Source: Aldehydirespirator sp965221185 (GTDB lineage Bacteria > Actinomycetota > Acidimicrobiia > Acidimicrobiales > Aldehydirespiratoraceae). From it: a stretch of DNA of 64,000 bases. The DNA lies in the NCBI GenBank assembly GCA_965221185.1, contig OZ244866.1, positions 3,968,001-4,032,000 on the forward strand, given 5' to 3'. Made by a program: the position numbers and the translations under genes. Shown here piece by piece: positions 15,477 to 23,146 of this stretch (positions within the stretch are counted from its first letter, which is position 1; each line of letters begins with the position of its first letter). The notes beneath the pieces were generated by a model, which was not told the DNA's origin, did not search any database, and was given only the letters and a program-made list of their open reading frames with translations.

Positions 15477-16086
15477 TCTCAGCGCCGCCAACGAGGCGCT
15501 GGCCGCCGAGATCATCGGCTGGTTCCCCCGCCCGCGCTCGGCGCTGATACCGCTGCTGCACCTGGCCCAGGAGCAGGACGGGTACCTGACCGACGAGGCC
15601 ATGCGCCGCATCGCCGAGCTGGTCGGCGCCACTCCGGCCGAGGTGAAGGGCACAGCCGGTTTCTATGAGATGTTCCGCTTCGAGCCGGTGGGCACCTACC
15701 TCGTGAACATGTGCACCAACATCTCGTGTCTGCTGTGGGGCGGCGAGGAGCTGCTGGAGCACGCCTGCGAGTCGCTGGGCACCGAGGTGGGCGGCACCAC
15801 CGACGACGGCATGTTCACCGTCGAGGAGGCAGAGTGCATCGCGGCCTGCACCGAGGCCCCCTGCCTGCAGGTCAACTACCGCTATCACGGCCGGGTGACC
15901 CCCGACGACTTCGACCGCCTGGTCGAGGACCTGCGCGCCGGCCGTCTGGACATCCCCCACCACGGTGCGCTGGGCGCGGTAAGGCAGTCGATCCCCCCGG
16001 ATCGCCTCGCCGGGGTCGTGCCGCCGGAGCAGGCCCGACAGGCGCCGGTCTGGCTAGAGGCCGAGCGGATTGGAAGCGATTCATGA
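15472..16086 (+). CDS. nuoE: NADH-quinone oxidoreductase subunit E (complex I-1)
   Basis: A 204-residue 24-kDa-type subunit with a thioredoxin-like fold and a 2Fe-2S cluster (N1a). The four ligands are in CTNISC (about residues 81-86) and ECIAACTEAPC (about 122-132). It belongs to the NADH-oxidising module with NuoF and NuoG. The last nine residues (EAERIGSDS) and the stop codon are supplied by repeat copy C. The GTG at 15472 is the third of three repeated starts. Confidence 0.93.
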   Translation: MSLSAANEALAAEIIGWFPRPRSALIPLLHLAQEQDGYLTDEAMRRIAELVGATPAEVKGTAGFYEMFRFEPVGTYLVNMCTNISCLLWGGEELLEHACESLGTEVGGTTDDGMFTVEEAECIAACTEAPCLQVNYRYHGRVTPDDFDRLVEDLRAGRLDIPHHGALGAVRQSIPPDRLAGVVPPEQARQAPVWLEAERIGSDS

Positions 16087-16200
16087 GGATCTTCGCCGGG
16101 CCCGGAGCGAGGCCGTGGCCCGAGCGGCCCGTGAGCGAAGCGAACATGAGCGGGAGTGACACCGCTACGACGCGACGGGCTCTCACCTGTTCGCGCTCGC
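16057..16200 (+). repeat. Dispersed inverted-repeat element, copy C
   Basis: About 144 bp, plus orientation, across the end of nuoE and into the gap before nuoF. Left end GAGGCCGAGCGGATTGG is well kept; the right end (CTCACCTGTTCGCGC) is diverged. It contains TTCATGAGGATCTTCGCC, from which the bridging ORF starts. Confidence 0.75.
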
Positions 16201-16235
16201 TCTTGTTCGGCAACGAGGCCGAGGCGGTCCGCTAA
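16083..16235 (+). other. Bridging ORF through repeat copy C
   Basis: A 50-codon frame whose ATG overlaps the nuoE stop (ATGA, 16083-16086) and whose TAA shares a base with the nuoF ATG (TAATG, 16233-16237). It begins MRIFAGPGARPWPERPVS, clearly related to the frames in copies E (MRIFARRRARPRPERPVS) and F (MKIFAKLRARPWSERPVS). Either a small repeat-encoded protein or a ribosome relay; expression is unproven. Confidence 0.4.
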
Positions 16236-17689
16236 TGGTTGATAGCTCCGCAGCCGACGGCCGTATCGCGCCAGCGGGGCCCGCGAGCGGCGAAGGCCGG
16301 ATGGCGCACGCGGCGGGCTACGTGCTCAACGACGGCCCCAAGATCGTCACGAGCCGTTTCGTGCACGACGACTCCTTCACGCTGGGGAGATTCGAGGCCA
16401 CCGGGGGTTACGAGGGACTGAGGGCCGCGCTGGAGATGACGCCGGCCGCGGTGCACGGCGAGGTGCGGGCCGCGACGCTGCTGGGGCGGGGCGGCGCCGG
16501 GTTCCCCGCCGGCGTCAAGTGGGGCTTCCTGCCGCCGGGCAAGCATCCGTACTACCTGGTCGTCAACGGCGACGAGAGCGAGCCGGGCACCTACAAGGAC
16601 CGCCTGCTCATGGAGCGAGACCCCCACCAGCTCATCGAGGGCTGTCTCATCGCCTGCTATGCGCTGGGCCTGCGGCAGTGCTTCCTGTATGTGCGGGGCG
16701 AGATGGTCCTGGCCCAGGAGCGCATCGCGGCCGCCCTCAACGACGCCTACGCAGCCGGCTACGTGGGGCGCGACATCTGCGGCACCGACTTCTCGGTGGA
16801 CATCGTCATGGCGTGGGGCGCGGGCGCTTACATCGTGGGCGAGGAGACCGCTCTCATCGAGAGCCTGGAGGGTCGACGGGGCATGCCCCGCCTCAAGCCG
16901 CCCTACTTCCCGGCCGCAGTCGGCCTGTACGGCCAGCCGACCATCGTCAACAACGTGGAGACGCTCTCCAACCTGCCGTGGCTGATGGTCAACGGAGCCG
17001 AGGCCTACAAGGGCTTCGGCTCGGAGTCGTCGCCGGGCACCCGGATGTTCGCGGTGTCGGGCCACCTGCGCCGTCCCGGGGTGTACGAGGTCGAGCACGG
17101 AGTGACCACTTTCCGGGAGCTGATCTACGGCGACAACTTCTGCCAGGGGATCCGCGACGGCCACGAGCTGAAGATGTTCATCCCCGGCGGGGGATCGGCT
17201 CCCTGGTTCTTCGGAGAACATCTGGACCTGCCGCTGGAGGCCCGCCCGGTGGGCGCGGCCGGGTCGATGCTCGGATCGGGCGCCATCGTGGTCATGGACG
17301 AGACCACCGACGCAGTGCGGGCCGCTTGGCGGGTGGTGAAGTTCTTCGCCCGCGAGTCGTGCGGCAAGTGCACCCCGTGCCGGGAGGGAACGACCTGGCT
17401 GGAGCAGATCCTGCGGCGCATCCTCGACGGGGAAGGGCGGCCATCCGACATCGATCTGCTGCTCGACATCGGCGACAACATAAGCCCCGGTCCCTACCCG
17501 GTTGCCGCCCACGACGGTCACGACGCAGTGCCGTTCCCGCCCCGCCAGACCACGATCTGCCCGCTCGGACCGTCGGCAGTGGCGCCGGTGGTGTCCACCA
17601 TCTCGCGCTTCCGGGGCGAGTACGAGGCCAAGATCACCCGCCGAGACCCGATTCCGATACAGGTGGCAGCCGCGGGAGCGAGCCGATGA
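16235..17689 (+). CDS. nuoF: NADH-quinone oxidoreductase subunit F (complex I-1)
   Basis: A 484-residue 51-kDa-type subunit that binds NADH and FMN and holds cluster N3. Seen: GRGGAGFPAGVKW (FMN/NADH site), GDESEPGTYKD, GEETALIESLEG, and the N3 motif ESCGKCTPCREG near residue 375, with the fourth Cys in ICPLG. About 22 extra residues precede the conserved start; an internal ATG (MAHAAGYV) is a possible alternative. The stop overlaps the nuoG start (ATGA, 17686-17689). Confidence 0.95.
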   Translation: MVDSSAADGRIAPAGPASGEGRMAHAAGYVLNDGPKIVTSRFVHDDSFTLGRFEATGGYEGLRAALEMTPAAVHGEVRAATLLGRGGAGFPAGVKWGFLPPGKHPYYLVVNGDESEPGTYKDRLLMERDPHQLIEGCLIACYALGLRQCFLYVRGEMVLAQERIAAALNDAYAAGYVGRDICGTDFSVDIVMAWGAGAYIVGEETALIESLEGRRGMPRLKPPYFPAAVGLYGQPTIVNNVETLSNLPWLMVNGAEAYKGFGSESSPGTRMFAVSGHLRRPGVYEVEHGVTTFRELIYGDNFCQGIRDGHELKMFIPGGGSAPWFFGEHLDLPLEARPVGAAGSMLGSGAIVVMDETTDAVRAAWRVVKFFARESCGKCTPCREGTTWLEQILRRILDGEGRPSDIDLLLDIGDNISPGPYPVAAHDGHDAVPFPPRQTTICPLGPSAVAPVVSTISRFRGEYEAKITRRDPIPIQVAAAGASR

Positions 17690-20217
17690 CCACGGTCGAG
17701 CCCGAGACCGGCACCGAGGCCACCGTGGAGATCACGGTCGACGGCGTAGCGGTTGACGGGCGGCCCGGCGAGATGCTGATCGCGGCCTGTGAGCGCAACG
17801 GCACTTACATCCCGCGGTTCTGCTACCACCCCCGCATGAGTCCGGTGGGCATGTGCCGCGTGTGCCTGGTGGAGGTTGACACCGGGCGCGGCTTCGCGCT
17901 GCAGCCCTCCTGCATGGTGCCGGTAGCCGAGGGCATGAAGGTGTCCACCGAGTCCGAAGCGGCCAAGAAGGCCCAGGACGGCGTGCTGGAGTTCCTGCTC
18001 ATCAACCACCCCCTCGACTGTCCCGTCTGCGACAAGGGCGGCGAGTGCCCGCTGCAGGACCAGACCATGGCCTATGGCCCCGGCGAGACCCGATTCGTGG
18101 AGGAGAAGCGCCACTTCCCCAAGCCGATCGCCATCAGCGAGACAGTGTTCCTTGACAGGGAGCGCTGCATCCTCTGCGACCGCTGCACCCGCTTCGCCGA
18201 CGAGGTGGCCGGCGACGCCCTGATCCACTTCATGGGCCGCGGCAACCACACCGAGGTCAATACGTTCCCTGACGAGCCCTTCGCGTCGTACTTCTCAGGC
18301 AACACCGTGGAGATCTGCCCGGTGGGCGCGCTCACCGCGGCGCCCTATCGCTTCAAGGCCCGGCCCTGGGACCTCACCGAGACGCTGTCCACAGCCTGGG
18401 TGGACAGCGTGGGGGCCAGGATCGCGGTGCAGGCGTCTCGCAACCGGGTGCTGCGGGTGCTGGGCGCAGACGCCGACGCCGTCAACTGGGGCTGGCTGTC
18501 GGACAAGGAGCGCTTCGGATTCGAGGCCCTCAACAGCGACGAGCGCCTGGCCGCCCCGATGATCAGGGACGTGGTGGGCGACGAGAGCGCAGAGTTCCGC
18601 CAGGCCGGGTGGGGCGAGGCCCTTGAGGCGGTGGTGGCGGCTCTGACCGCCACCTCGCCCGAGCGCGTCGCCGTGCTGGGCGGGGCCAGGCTCACCAACG
18701 AGGCCCAGTACTTGTGGGCCAAGCTGGCCAAGGGCGTGATCGGCACCGACAACGTCGATGCCCAGTTCGGCGACGGCCTGGACCCGCAGCTCGTTCTGGG
18801 CTTGCCGAGGGCAACGATCGACGACGCCTGCCGCGCCGGCGGCACAGTGCTGCTGATCGGCCCCGACCCCAAAGAGGAGCTGGGCACGCTGTACCTGCGG
18901 TTGCGCCACGCCATCGTCAACGACGGCGTCAAGCTGATCGAGGTGACGCCTTACCCCACAGGCCTGTCGCACCTGGCCCCGCACTCCCTGCGCCCGAGTC
19001 CCGGAACGACGGCCCGGCTGGTGGCCGAACTGGTGGCTGAGGCCACCACGATCGGTGCGTCTGAGGCCGTAGGGTCGGACGCGGGCCGCTCTGAACTCGA
19101 GGCGGCGGCGCGGTGCCTGCGGGAGGCCGACGAGGGAGTGACCGTGGTGCTGGGCCGCATGTCGCTCGCCGAGTCAGCCGACGCCCTCAGCGCCGCCGCC
19201 CTGGAGCTGTCGAGTCTTCCGTCGGCGCGCTTCTTGCCCGCACTCCGGAGAGGCAACGTGGTGGGGGCGCTCGAAGCGGGGCTCGCTCCGGGACTCGTTC
19301 CAGGCCGGGTGCGGCTCGAAGACGTCGGCGACGACGCGCCACTGGCCCAGGCCTGGCCCCGGTTGCCGGCCTCGGCGGGACTGGACGCCGCTGGCATTCT
19401 GAGGGCAGCCGCCCGCTCCGAAATCGACGTGCTCGTACTGGTTGGGGCGGACCCGCTCAACGACTTCGTCGACCGCGACCTCGCCTACCGGGGCCTGAGG
19501 AGCGCTTCCATTGTCGTGGCCGTCGATCTGTTTGTGAACGATTCGGCTTCGCTGGCCGCACGCATCGTGCTCCCGGCCGCGGGCCCGACCGAATGCGACG
19601 GCACTTTCACCAACCTCGAAGGCCGAGTCAGCGTCATGAGCCGCAAGGTGACGCCGCCGGGAACCGCCCGCGCCGACTGGATGATCGCGGCCGACCTGTC
19701 CGAGCGGCTGGAACCGGGCTCGACCGAGGGGCTCGACTCTCCCGAGGCGATCCGAGCCGAGTTGGCCCGGGTCTCGGAGGTTCACAGCCCGCTCACCGGG
19801 GACGCCATAGTGGCGAACCACTTGGAGGGCGTGCTGCTCGGATCTGGCGCGGCTAGCCGCGCGGCGGGGTGGCCCGTCTCGTCTGAGGAGGTTCTCGGCG
19901 AGGACGGGTTCCTGCTGGTCGCGACCCGAACCATGTACGACGACGGTGTGATGCTGCGCCATTGCCCGTCTAGCCGCGGCCTCGCCCCGGCCGCGACCGC
20001 CCGCATCCACCCGGCCGAACTCGATGGCATCGACCTCGACGCAGGCGCCCCGGTGCGGGTCGTCTCGGACTTCGGTCACATCGAGGCGATCCTGACCGCC
20101 GATGGTGGCGTGCCAGCCGGCTCGTTGAAGGTGGACTGGTTGGCTCCGGGCGCCCCCGCCAACGCGCTCATTGCCGCTGGCACCGACGTCACCGTGGTCA
20201 GGGTGGAGGCCCGATGA
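17686..20217 (+). CDS. nuoG: NADH-quinone oxidoreductase subunit G (complex I-1)
   Basis: An 843-residue 75-kDa-type subunit. N-terminal 2Fe-2S ferredoxin domain (RFCYHP, GMCRVCLVEV, PSCMVPV), then DCPVCDKGGECPLQDQ and CILCDRCTRF with NTVEICPVGAL for the 4Fe-4S clusters, then a molybdopterin-oxidoreductase-like domain that does not bind molybdenum in complex I, with a C-terminal aspartate-decarboxylase-like barrel. The ATG at 17686 overlaps the nuoF stop; the much longer frame upstream is antisense-like noise. The TGA overlaps the ATG of an 11-codon micro-ORF. Confidence 0.94.
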   Translation: MTTVEPETGTEATVEITVDGVAVDGRPGEMLIAACERNGTYIPRFCYHPRMSPVGMCRVCLVEVDTGRGFALQPSCMVPVAEGMKVSTESEAAKKAQDGVLEFLLINHPLDCPVCDKGGECPLQDQTMAYGPGETRFVEEKRHFPKPIAISETVFLDRERCILCDRCTRFADEVAGDALIHFMGRGNHTEVNTFPDEPFASYFSGNTVEICPVGALTAAPYRFKARPWDLTETLSTAWVDSVGARIAVQASRNRVLRVLGADADAVNWGWLSDKERFGFEALNSDERLAAPMIRDVVGDESAEFRQAGWGEALEAVVAALTATSPERVAVLGGARLTNEAQYLWAKLAKGVIGTDNVDAQFGDGLDPQLVLGLPRATIDDACRAGGTVLLIGPDPKEELGTLYLRLRHAIVNDGVKLIEVTPYPTGLSHLAPHSLRPSPGTTARLVAELVAEATTIGASEAVGSDAGRSELEAAARCLREADEGVTVVLGRMSLAESADALSAAALELSSLPSARFLPALRRGNVVGALEAGLAPGLVPGRVRLEDVGDDAPLAQAWPRLPASAGLDAAGILRAAARSEIDVLVLVGADPLNDFVDRDLAYRGLRSASIVVAVDLFVNDSASLAARIVLPAAGPTECDGTFTNLEGRVSVMSRKVTPPGTARADWMIAADLSERLEPGSTEGLDSPEAIRAELARVSEVHSPLTGDAIVANHLEGVLLGSGAASRAAGWPVSSEEVLGEDGFLLVATRTMYDDGVMLRHCPSSRGLAPAATARIHPAELDGIDLDAGAPVRVVSDFGHIEAILTADGGVPAGSLKVDWLAPGAPANALIAAGTDVTVVRVEAR

Positions 20218-20249
20218 TGAGCTCGTGCTCAACGGGGCGACGCCGATGA
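20214..20249 (+). other. Bridging micro-ORF between nuoG and nuoH
   Basis: MMSSCSTGRRR, 11 codons. Its ATG overlaps the nuoG stop (ATGA, 20214-20217) and its TGA overlaps the nuoH ATG (ATGA, 20246-20249). It is one of the micro-ORFs with exact overlaps at both ends. Confidence 0.4.
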
Positions 20250-21559
20250 GCGGCACCCTCGTACTGGCGGCCGATCCGATGCTGGCGGGCGACATCGGCC
20301 TGGTCGAGGTCGTGCTGGTCCTGGCCAAGGTGGTGGTCGCCTTCGCCTTCCTGCTCGTGGCCGTGATGCTGATGATCTGGTTCGAGCGCAAGCTCCTCGG
20401 AGGCATGCACCAGCGCTTCGGGCCCACCATGGCAGGGCCCTTCGGCATCCTGCAGACCCTCGCCGACGGCATCAAGCTCTTCTTCAAGGAGGACCTGGTG
20501 CCGGACCGCTCGGACCGGTTCGTGTTCAAGCTGGCGCCCTACCTGTCGCTCGTCCCCGCGTTCCTGGCCTTCGCCATCATCCCGCTCGGCGGGGACTTCA
20601 ACAGTCGCACCGGCGAGGTCGAATGGTGGGGCCGAATCACCTACCTCCAGGTGGCCGACCCGCCGGTGGGCATCCTGCTGTTCCTGGCCATGAGCTCTGT
20701 GGCCGTCTACGGCGTGATGCTGGCCGGCTGGTCGTCGGGGTCGAAGTACCCGCTGCTGGGGTCGGTGCGGGCCTCCGCTCAGATGGTGAGCTACGAGGCC
20801 GCACTGGGTCTGGCCGTGGCGTCCATCGTGCTGGTGACGGGGGGACTGTCCACCCACGACATGGTGGTGTCCCAGGCGGCCGAGGGGTATTTCGGCATCG
20901 TCCCGCGCTGGAACGTCGTCGTCACCGGCCTGGTGCCGTTCATCGTGTTTGCCATCGCGGGCACCGCAGAGCTCAACCGCCCGCCGTTCGACATGGTGGA
21001 GGCCGAGCAGGAGCTGGTCGGCGGCTTCCACACCGAGTACTCCTCGATCCGCTTCGCGATGTTCTTCCTGGCCGAGTTCATGAACACCATCACGATGTCG
21101 GCCGTGATCGTCACGCTGTTCCTGGGCGGCCCCTCCGGCCCCGCGCTCGTCGCCGAGATCGGCGGGTTCGGCCTCGCCTGGGCCTGGGGCGTGGTGTGGT
21201 TCTTCTTGAAGCTGTTCGTGCTGCTGTTCTGCTTTGTGTGGATGCGGGCCACGCTTCCCCGATTCCGTTACGACCAGCTGATGAACCTCGGCTGGAAGCT
21301 GCTCATTCCCGCGGCGTTGGGCTGGTTCCTGTTCCTCGCCGCCCTGGAGGTGGGCCGCGACCGCGACTGGAACACGCTGACGGTGACCGCCGTGGCTCTG
21401 GCGGCGTTCACGGTGGCGGGCCTGCTGCTGGCCCGGGCGGTCAAGAGCGGCCGCGGCGACCCCGCCGCCGACCAGGCGTCGCCGTGGAGTCCCGACGGTC
21501 GCGCCGATAAGGCGGGGCACTCTGGAGAGCCTGCCGGGCAAGTCGAGGAGAGGGCCTGA
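20246..21559 (+). CDS. nuoH: NADH-quinone oxidoreductase subunit H (complex I-1)
   Basis: A 437-residue subunit with about nine membrane helices that lines the quinone channel. Conserved: WFERKLLGGMHQRFGP, GILQTLADGIKLFFKE, GTAELNRPPFDMVEAEQEL and TEYSSIRFAMFFLAEF. The C-terminus has about 35 extra polar residues. The ATG at 20246 is used because homology starts just after it and it closes the micro-ORF overlap. nuoI begins one base after its stop. Confidence 0.94.
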   Translation: MSGTLVLAADPMLAGDIGLVEVVLVLAKVVVAFAFLLVAVMLMIWFERKLLGGMHQRFGPTMAGPFGILQTLADGIKLFFKEDLVPDRSDRFVFKLAPYLSLVPAFLAFAIIPLGGDFNSRTGEVEWWGRITYLQVADPPVGILLFLAMSSVAVYGVMLAGWSSGSKYPLLGSVRASAQMVSYEAALGLAVASIVLVTGGLSTHDMVVSQAAEGYFGIVPRWNVVVTGLVPFIVFAIAGTAELNRPPFDMVEAEQELVGGFHTEYSSIRFAMFFLAEFMNTITMSAVIVTLFLGGPSGPALVAEIGGFGLAWAWGVVWFFLKLFVLLFCFVWMRATLPRFRYDQLMNLGWKLLIPAALGWFLFLAALEVGRDRDWNTLTVTAVALAAFTVAGLLLARAVKSGRGDPAADQASPWSPDGRADKAGHSGEPAGQVEERA

Positions 21560-21560
21560 G

Positions 21561-22220
21561 ATGGGATACCTGCAAGGGTTCGCGGTCACCCTGCGACAGC
21601 TGTTCCTACCCCGGGTCACCACCGACTACCGGGGCGGTTTCGACGACTCGCCCAAGGATGTCAAGCGGCCCAAGCCCGAGCGCCTGCACGGGCGCCATGT
21701 GCTCAACCGCTACAGCGACGGCATGGAGAAGTGCATCGGCTGCGAGCTGTGCGCCGGCGTTTGCCCGGCCAACTGCATCTACGTGCGCGGCGCCGACAAT
21801 GACCCCGACGACCCGGTCGCGCCGGGCGAGCGCTACGGCTATGTATACGAGATCAACTATCTGCGCTGCATCCACTGCGACCTGTGCGTGGAGGCCTGCC
21901 CCACCCAGGCCATCACCGAGTCGAAGCTGTTCGAGTTCTCATTCACCAACCGCGACGACGCCGTATACACCAAGGACGAGCTCCTGGTGGACGATGAGGG
22001 CCGCCCCCGGCAGATGCCCTGGGAGGATTGGCGTGAGGGCGATGACGCCCTCACCTCGGGATGGATGCGGGCCACGTCCCCATCGGGGGACTACCGCTAC
22101 GTCGGCGAGGTGGCCTGGTCGGGCGAGCTTGGCTACGGAGTGCGACCGCCGGAGCCGCGTGACACCCACGGCAGTGCCGTGGTTGAGCCGGCCGTCGAAG
22201 CGGCCGGGGAGGCGGACTGA
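21561..22220 (+). CDS. nuoI: NADH-quinone oxidoreductase subunit I (complex I-1)
   Basis: A 219-residue subunit with two 4Fe-4S clusters (N6a, N6b): CIGCELCAGVCPANC (about 54-68) and CIHCDLCVEACPTQ (about 104-117). N-terminal amphipathic helix followed by the family RFRG-like region, and an acidic C-terminal extension. The stop overlaps the nuoJ ATG (TGATG). Confidence 0.95.
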   Translation: MGYLQGFAVTLRQLFLPRVTTDYRGGFDDSPKDVKRPKPERLHGRHVLNRYSDGMEKCIGCELCAGVCPANCIYVRGADNDPDDPVAPGERYGYVYEINYLRCIHCDLCVEACPTQAITESKLFEFSFTNRDDAVYTKDELLVDDEGRPRQMPWEDWREGDDALTSGWMRATSPSGDYRYVGEVAWSGELGYGVRPPEPRDTHGSAVVEPAVEAAGEAD

Positions 22221-22780
22221 TGGCTGAGGCGGTGTTCGTGGTCGCCGCGGCCCTGATGCTCGCCGGCGCCGTCGGCGTGGTGGCCAGCCGCAACCCGGTT
22301 CACGCCGCGCTGTTCCTGGTGCAGACCCTGGTGGGCGTGGCCCTGCTGTTCGTGCTGAACGACGCTCACTTCCTGGCCGCGGTGCAGGTGGTGGTGTACG
22401 CCGGGGCCATCGTGATCCTGTTCCTGTTCGTGATCATGCTTCTGGGCGTCGACAAAGCCGAGGAGCTGCGGATCGAGCCCATCTTCGGGCAGCGGCCGCT
22501 GGCGGCGGTCGTGGGCGCGGCGCTGGCCGCGGTGCTGGGCACAGTGATCCTTGCCGGGGCCGGCGTGCTTACCGGGATCCGGCGCAGCGGCGGTGAGCGG
22601 GCTCTCGACGGTGAGACCACCGACATCGAGCGCATGGGCCGGGTGCTGTTCGGCGAGTTCGCCTTCGCGGTGGAGATCACCGCAGCCCTGCTGACCATCG
22701 CCGTGGTTGGCGCGGTGGTGCTGACCCGCCGCGCCGCCCGCTCCGATGCGGCCGTACCGCCTGAGCCAGGGGCCCGATGA
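22220..22780 (+). CDS. nuoJ: NADH-quinone oxidoreductase subunit J (complex I-1)
   Basis: A 186-residue subunit with five membrane helices. RNPVHAALFLVQTLVGVALLF, AAVQVVVYAGAIVILFLFVI and VDKAEELR are typical; the third helix carries the pi-bulge region of the family. C-terminal tail RRAARSDAAVPPEPGAR. Overlaps nuoI by one base. The stop overlaps an ATG that opens a 9-codon frame reaching into nuoK. Confidence 0.92.
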   Translation: MAEAVFVVAAALMLAGAVGVVASRNPVHAALFLVQTLVGVALLFVLNDAHFLAAVQVVVYAGAIVILFLFVIMLLGVDKAEELRIEPIFGQRPLAAVVGAALAAVLGTVILAGAGVLTGIRRSGGERALDGETTDIERMGRVLFGEFAFAVEITAALLTIAVVGAVVLTRRAARSDAAVPPEPGAR

Positions 22781-22796
22781 TGGGATCGAGCGAGTC

Positions 22797-23111
22797 ATGG
22801 AACTGAGCGGGCTGACGACCGACTGGTACCTGGCGCTGTCGGCCGCGGTGTTCGTCATCGGGGCCGTCGGGCTGCTGGTGCGCCGCAACCCGCTGGTGAT
22901 GTTCATGTGCGTCGAGCTGATGCTCAATGCGGTCAACGTGACCTTCGTGGCCCTCGGCGCCGGCCTCAACGACGTGGGCGGGCAGATCGCGGTGTTCTTC
23001 GTTCTGGTGGTGGCGGCTACCGAGGTAGTCATCGGCCTCGCCCTGGTCGTCGCCATCAACCGGAGGCGCTCCGGGGCCACCGCCGACGACGTGAGCTTGT
23101 TGAGGGGCTGA
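22797..23111 (+). CDS. nuoK: NADH-quinone oxidoreductase subunit K (complex I-1)
   Basis: A 104-residue, three-helix subunit. RRNPLVMFMCVELMLNAVN contains the conserved membrane Glu of helix 2, and VVAATEVVIGLAL that of helix 3. The ATG at 22797 is preceded by a short frame (22777-22806, MMGSSESWN) that starts on the nuoJ stop and ends 10 bases inside nuoK. The TGA is followed by one base and another micro-ORF. Confidence 0.93.
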   Translation: MELSGLTTDWYLALSAAVFVIGAVGLLVRRNPLVMFMCVELMLNAVNVTFVALGAGLNDVGGQIAVFFVLVVAATEVVIGLALVVAINRRRSGATADDVSLLRG

Positions 23112-23112
23112 C

Positions 23113-23145
23113 ATGCGCGCCGACGAGTCCCTGCTGAAGGGCTGA
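23113..23145 (+). other. Bridging micro-ORF between nuoK and nuoL
   Basis: MRADESLLKG, ten codons, separated by a single base from the nuoK stop and from the nuoL ATG. Its end (SLLKG) copies the end of NuoK (SLLRG) and of NuoK of the second locus (DLLKG), so it looks like the remnant of a duplicated nuoK 3' end. Confidence 0.4.
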
Positions 23146-23146
23146 G

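Noticed and set aside
14173..15963. 596-codon minus-strand frame opposite nuoD/nuoE
   Set aside because: Antisense artefact without recognisable domains.
16519..17685. Upstream extension of the nuoG frame
   Set aside because: It runs out of frame through nuoF; NuoG homology starts at 17686 with an ATGA overlap.
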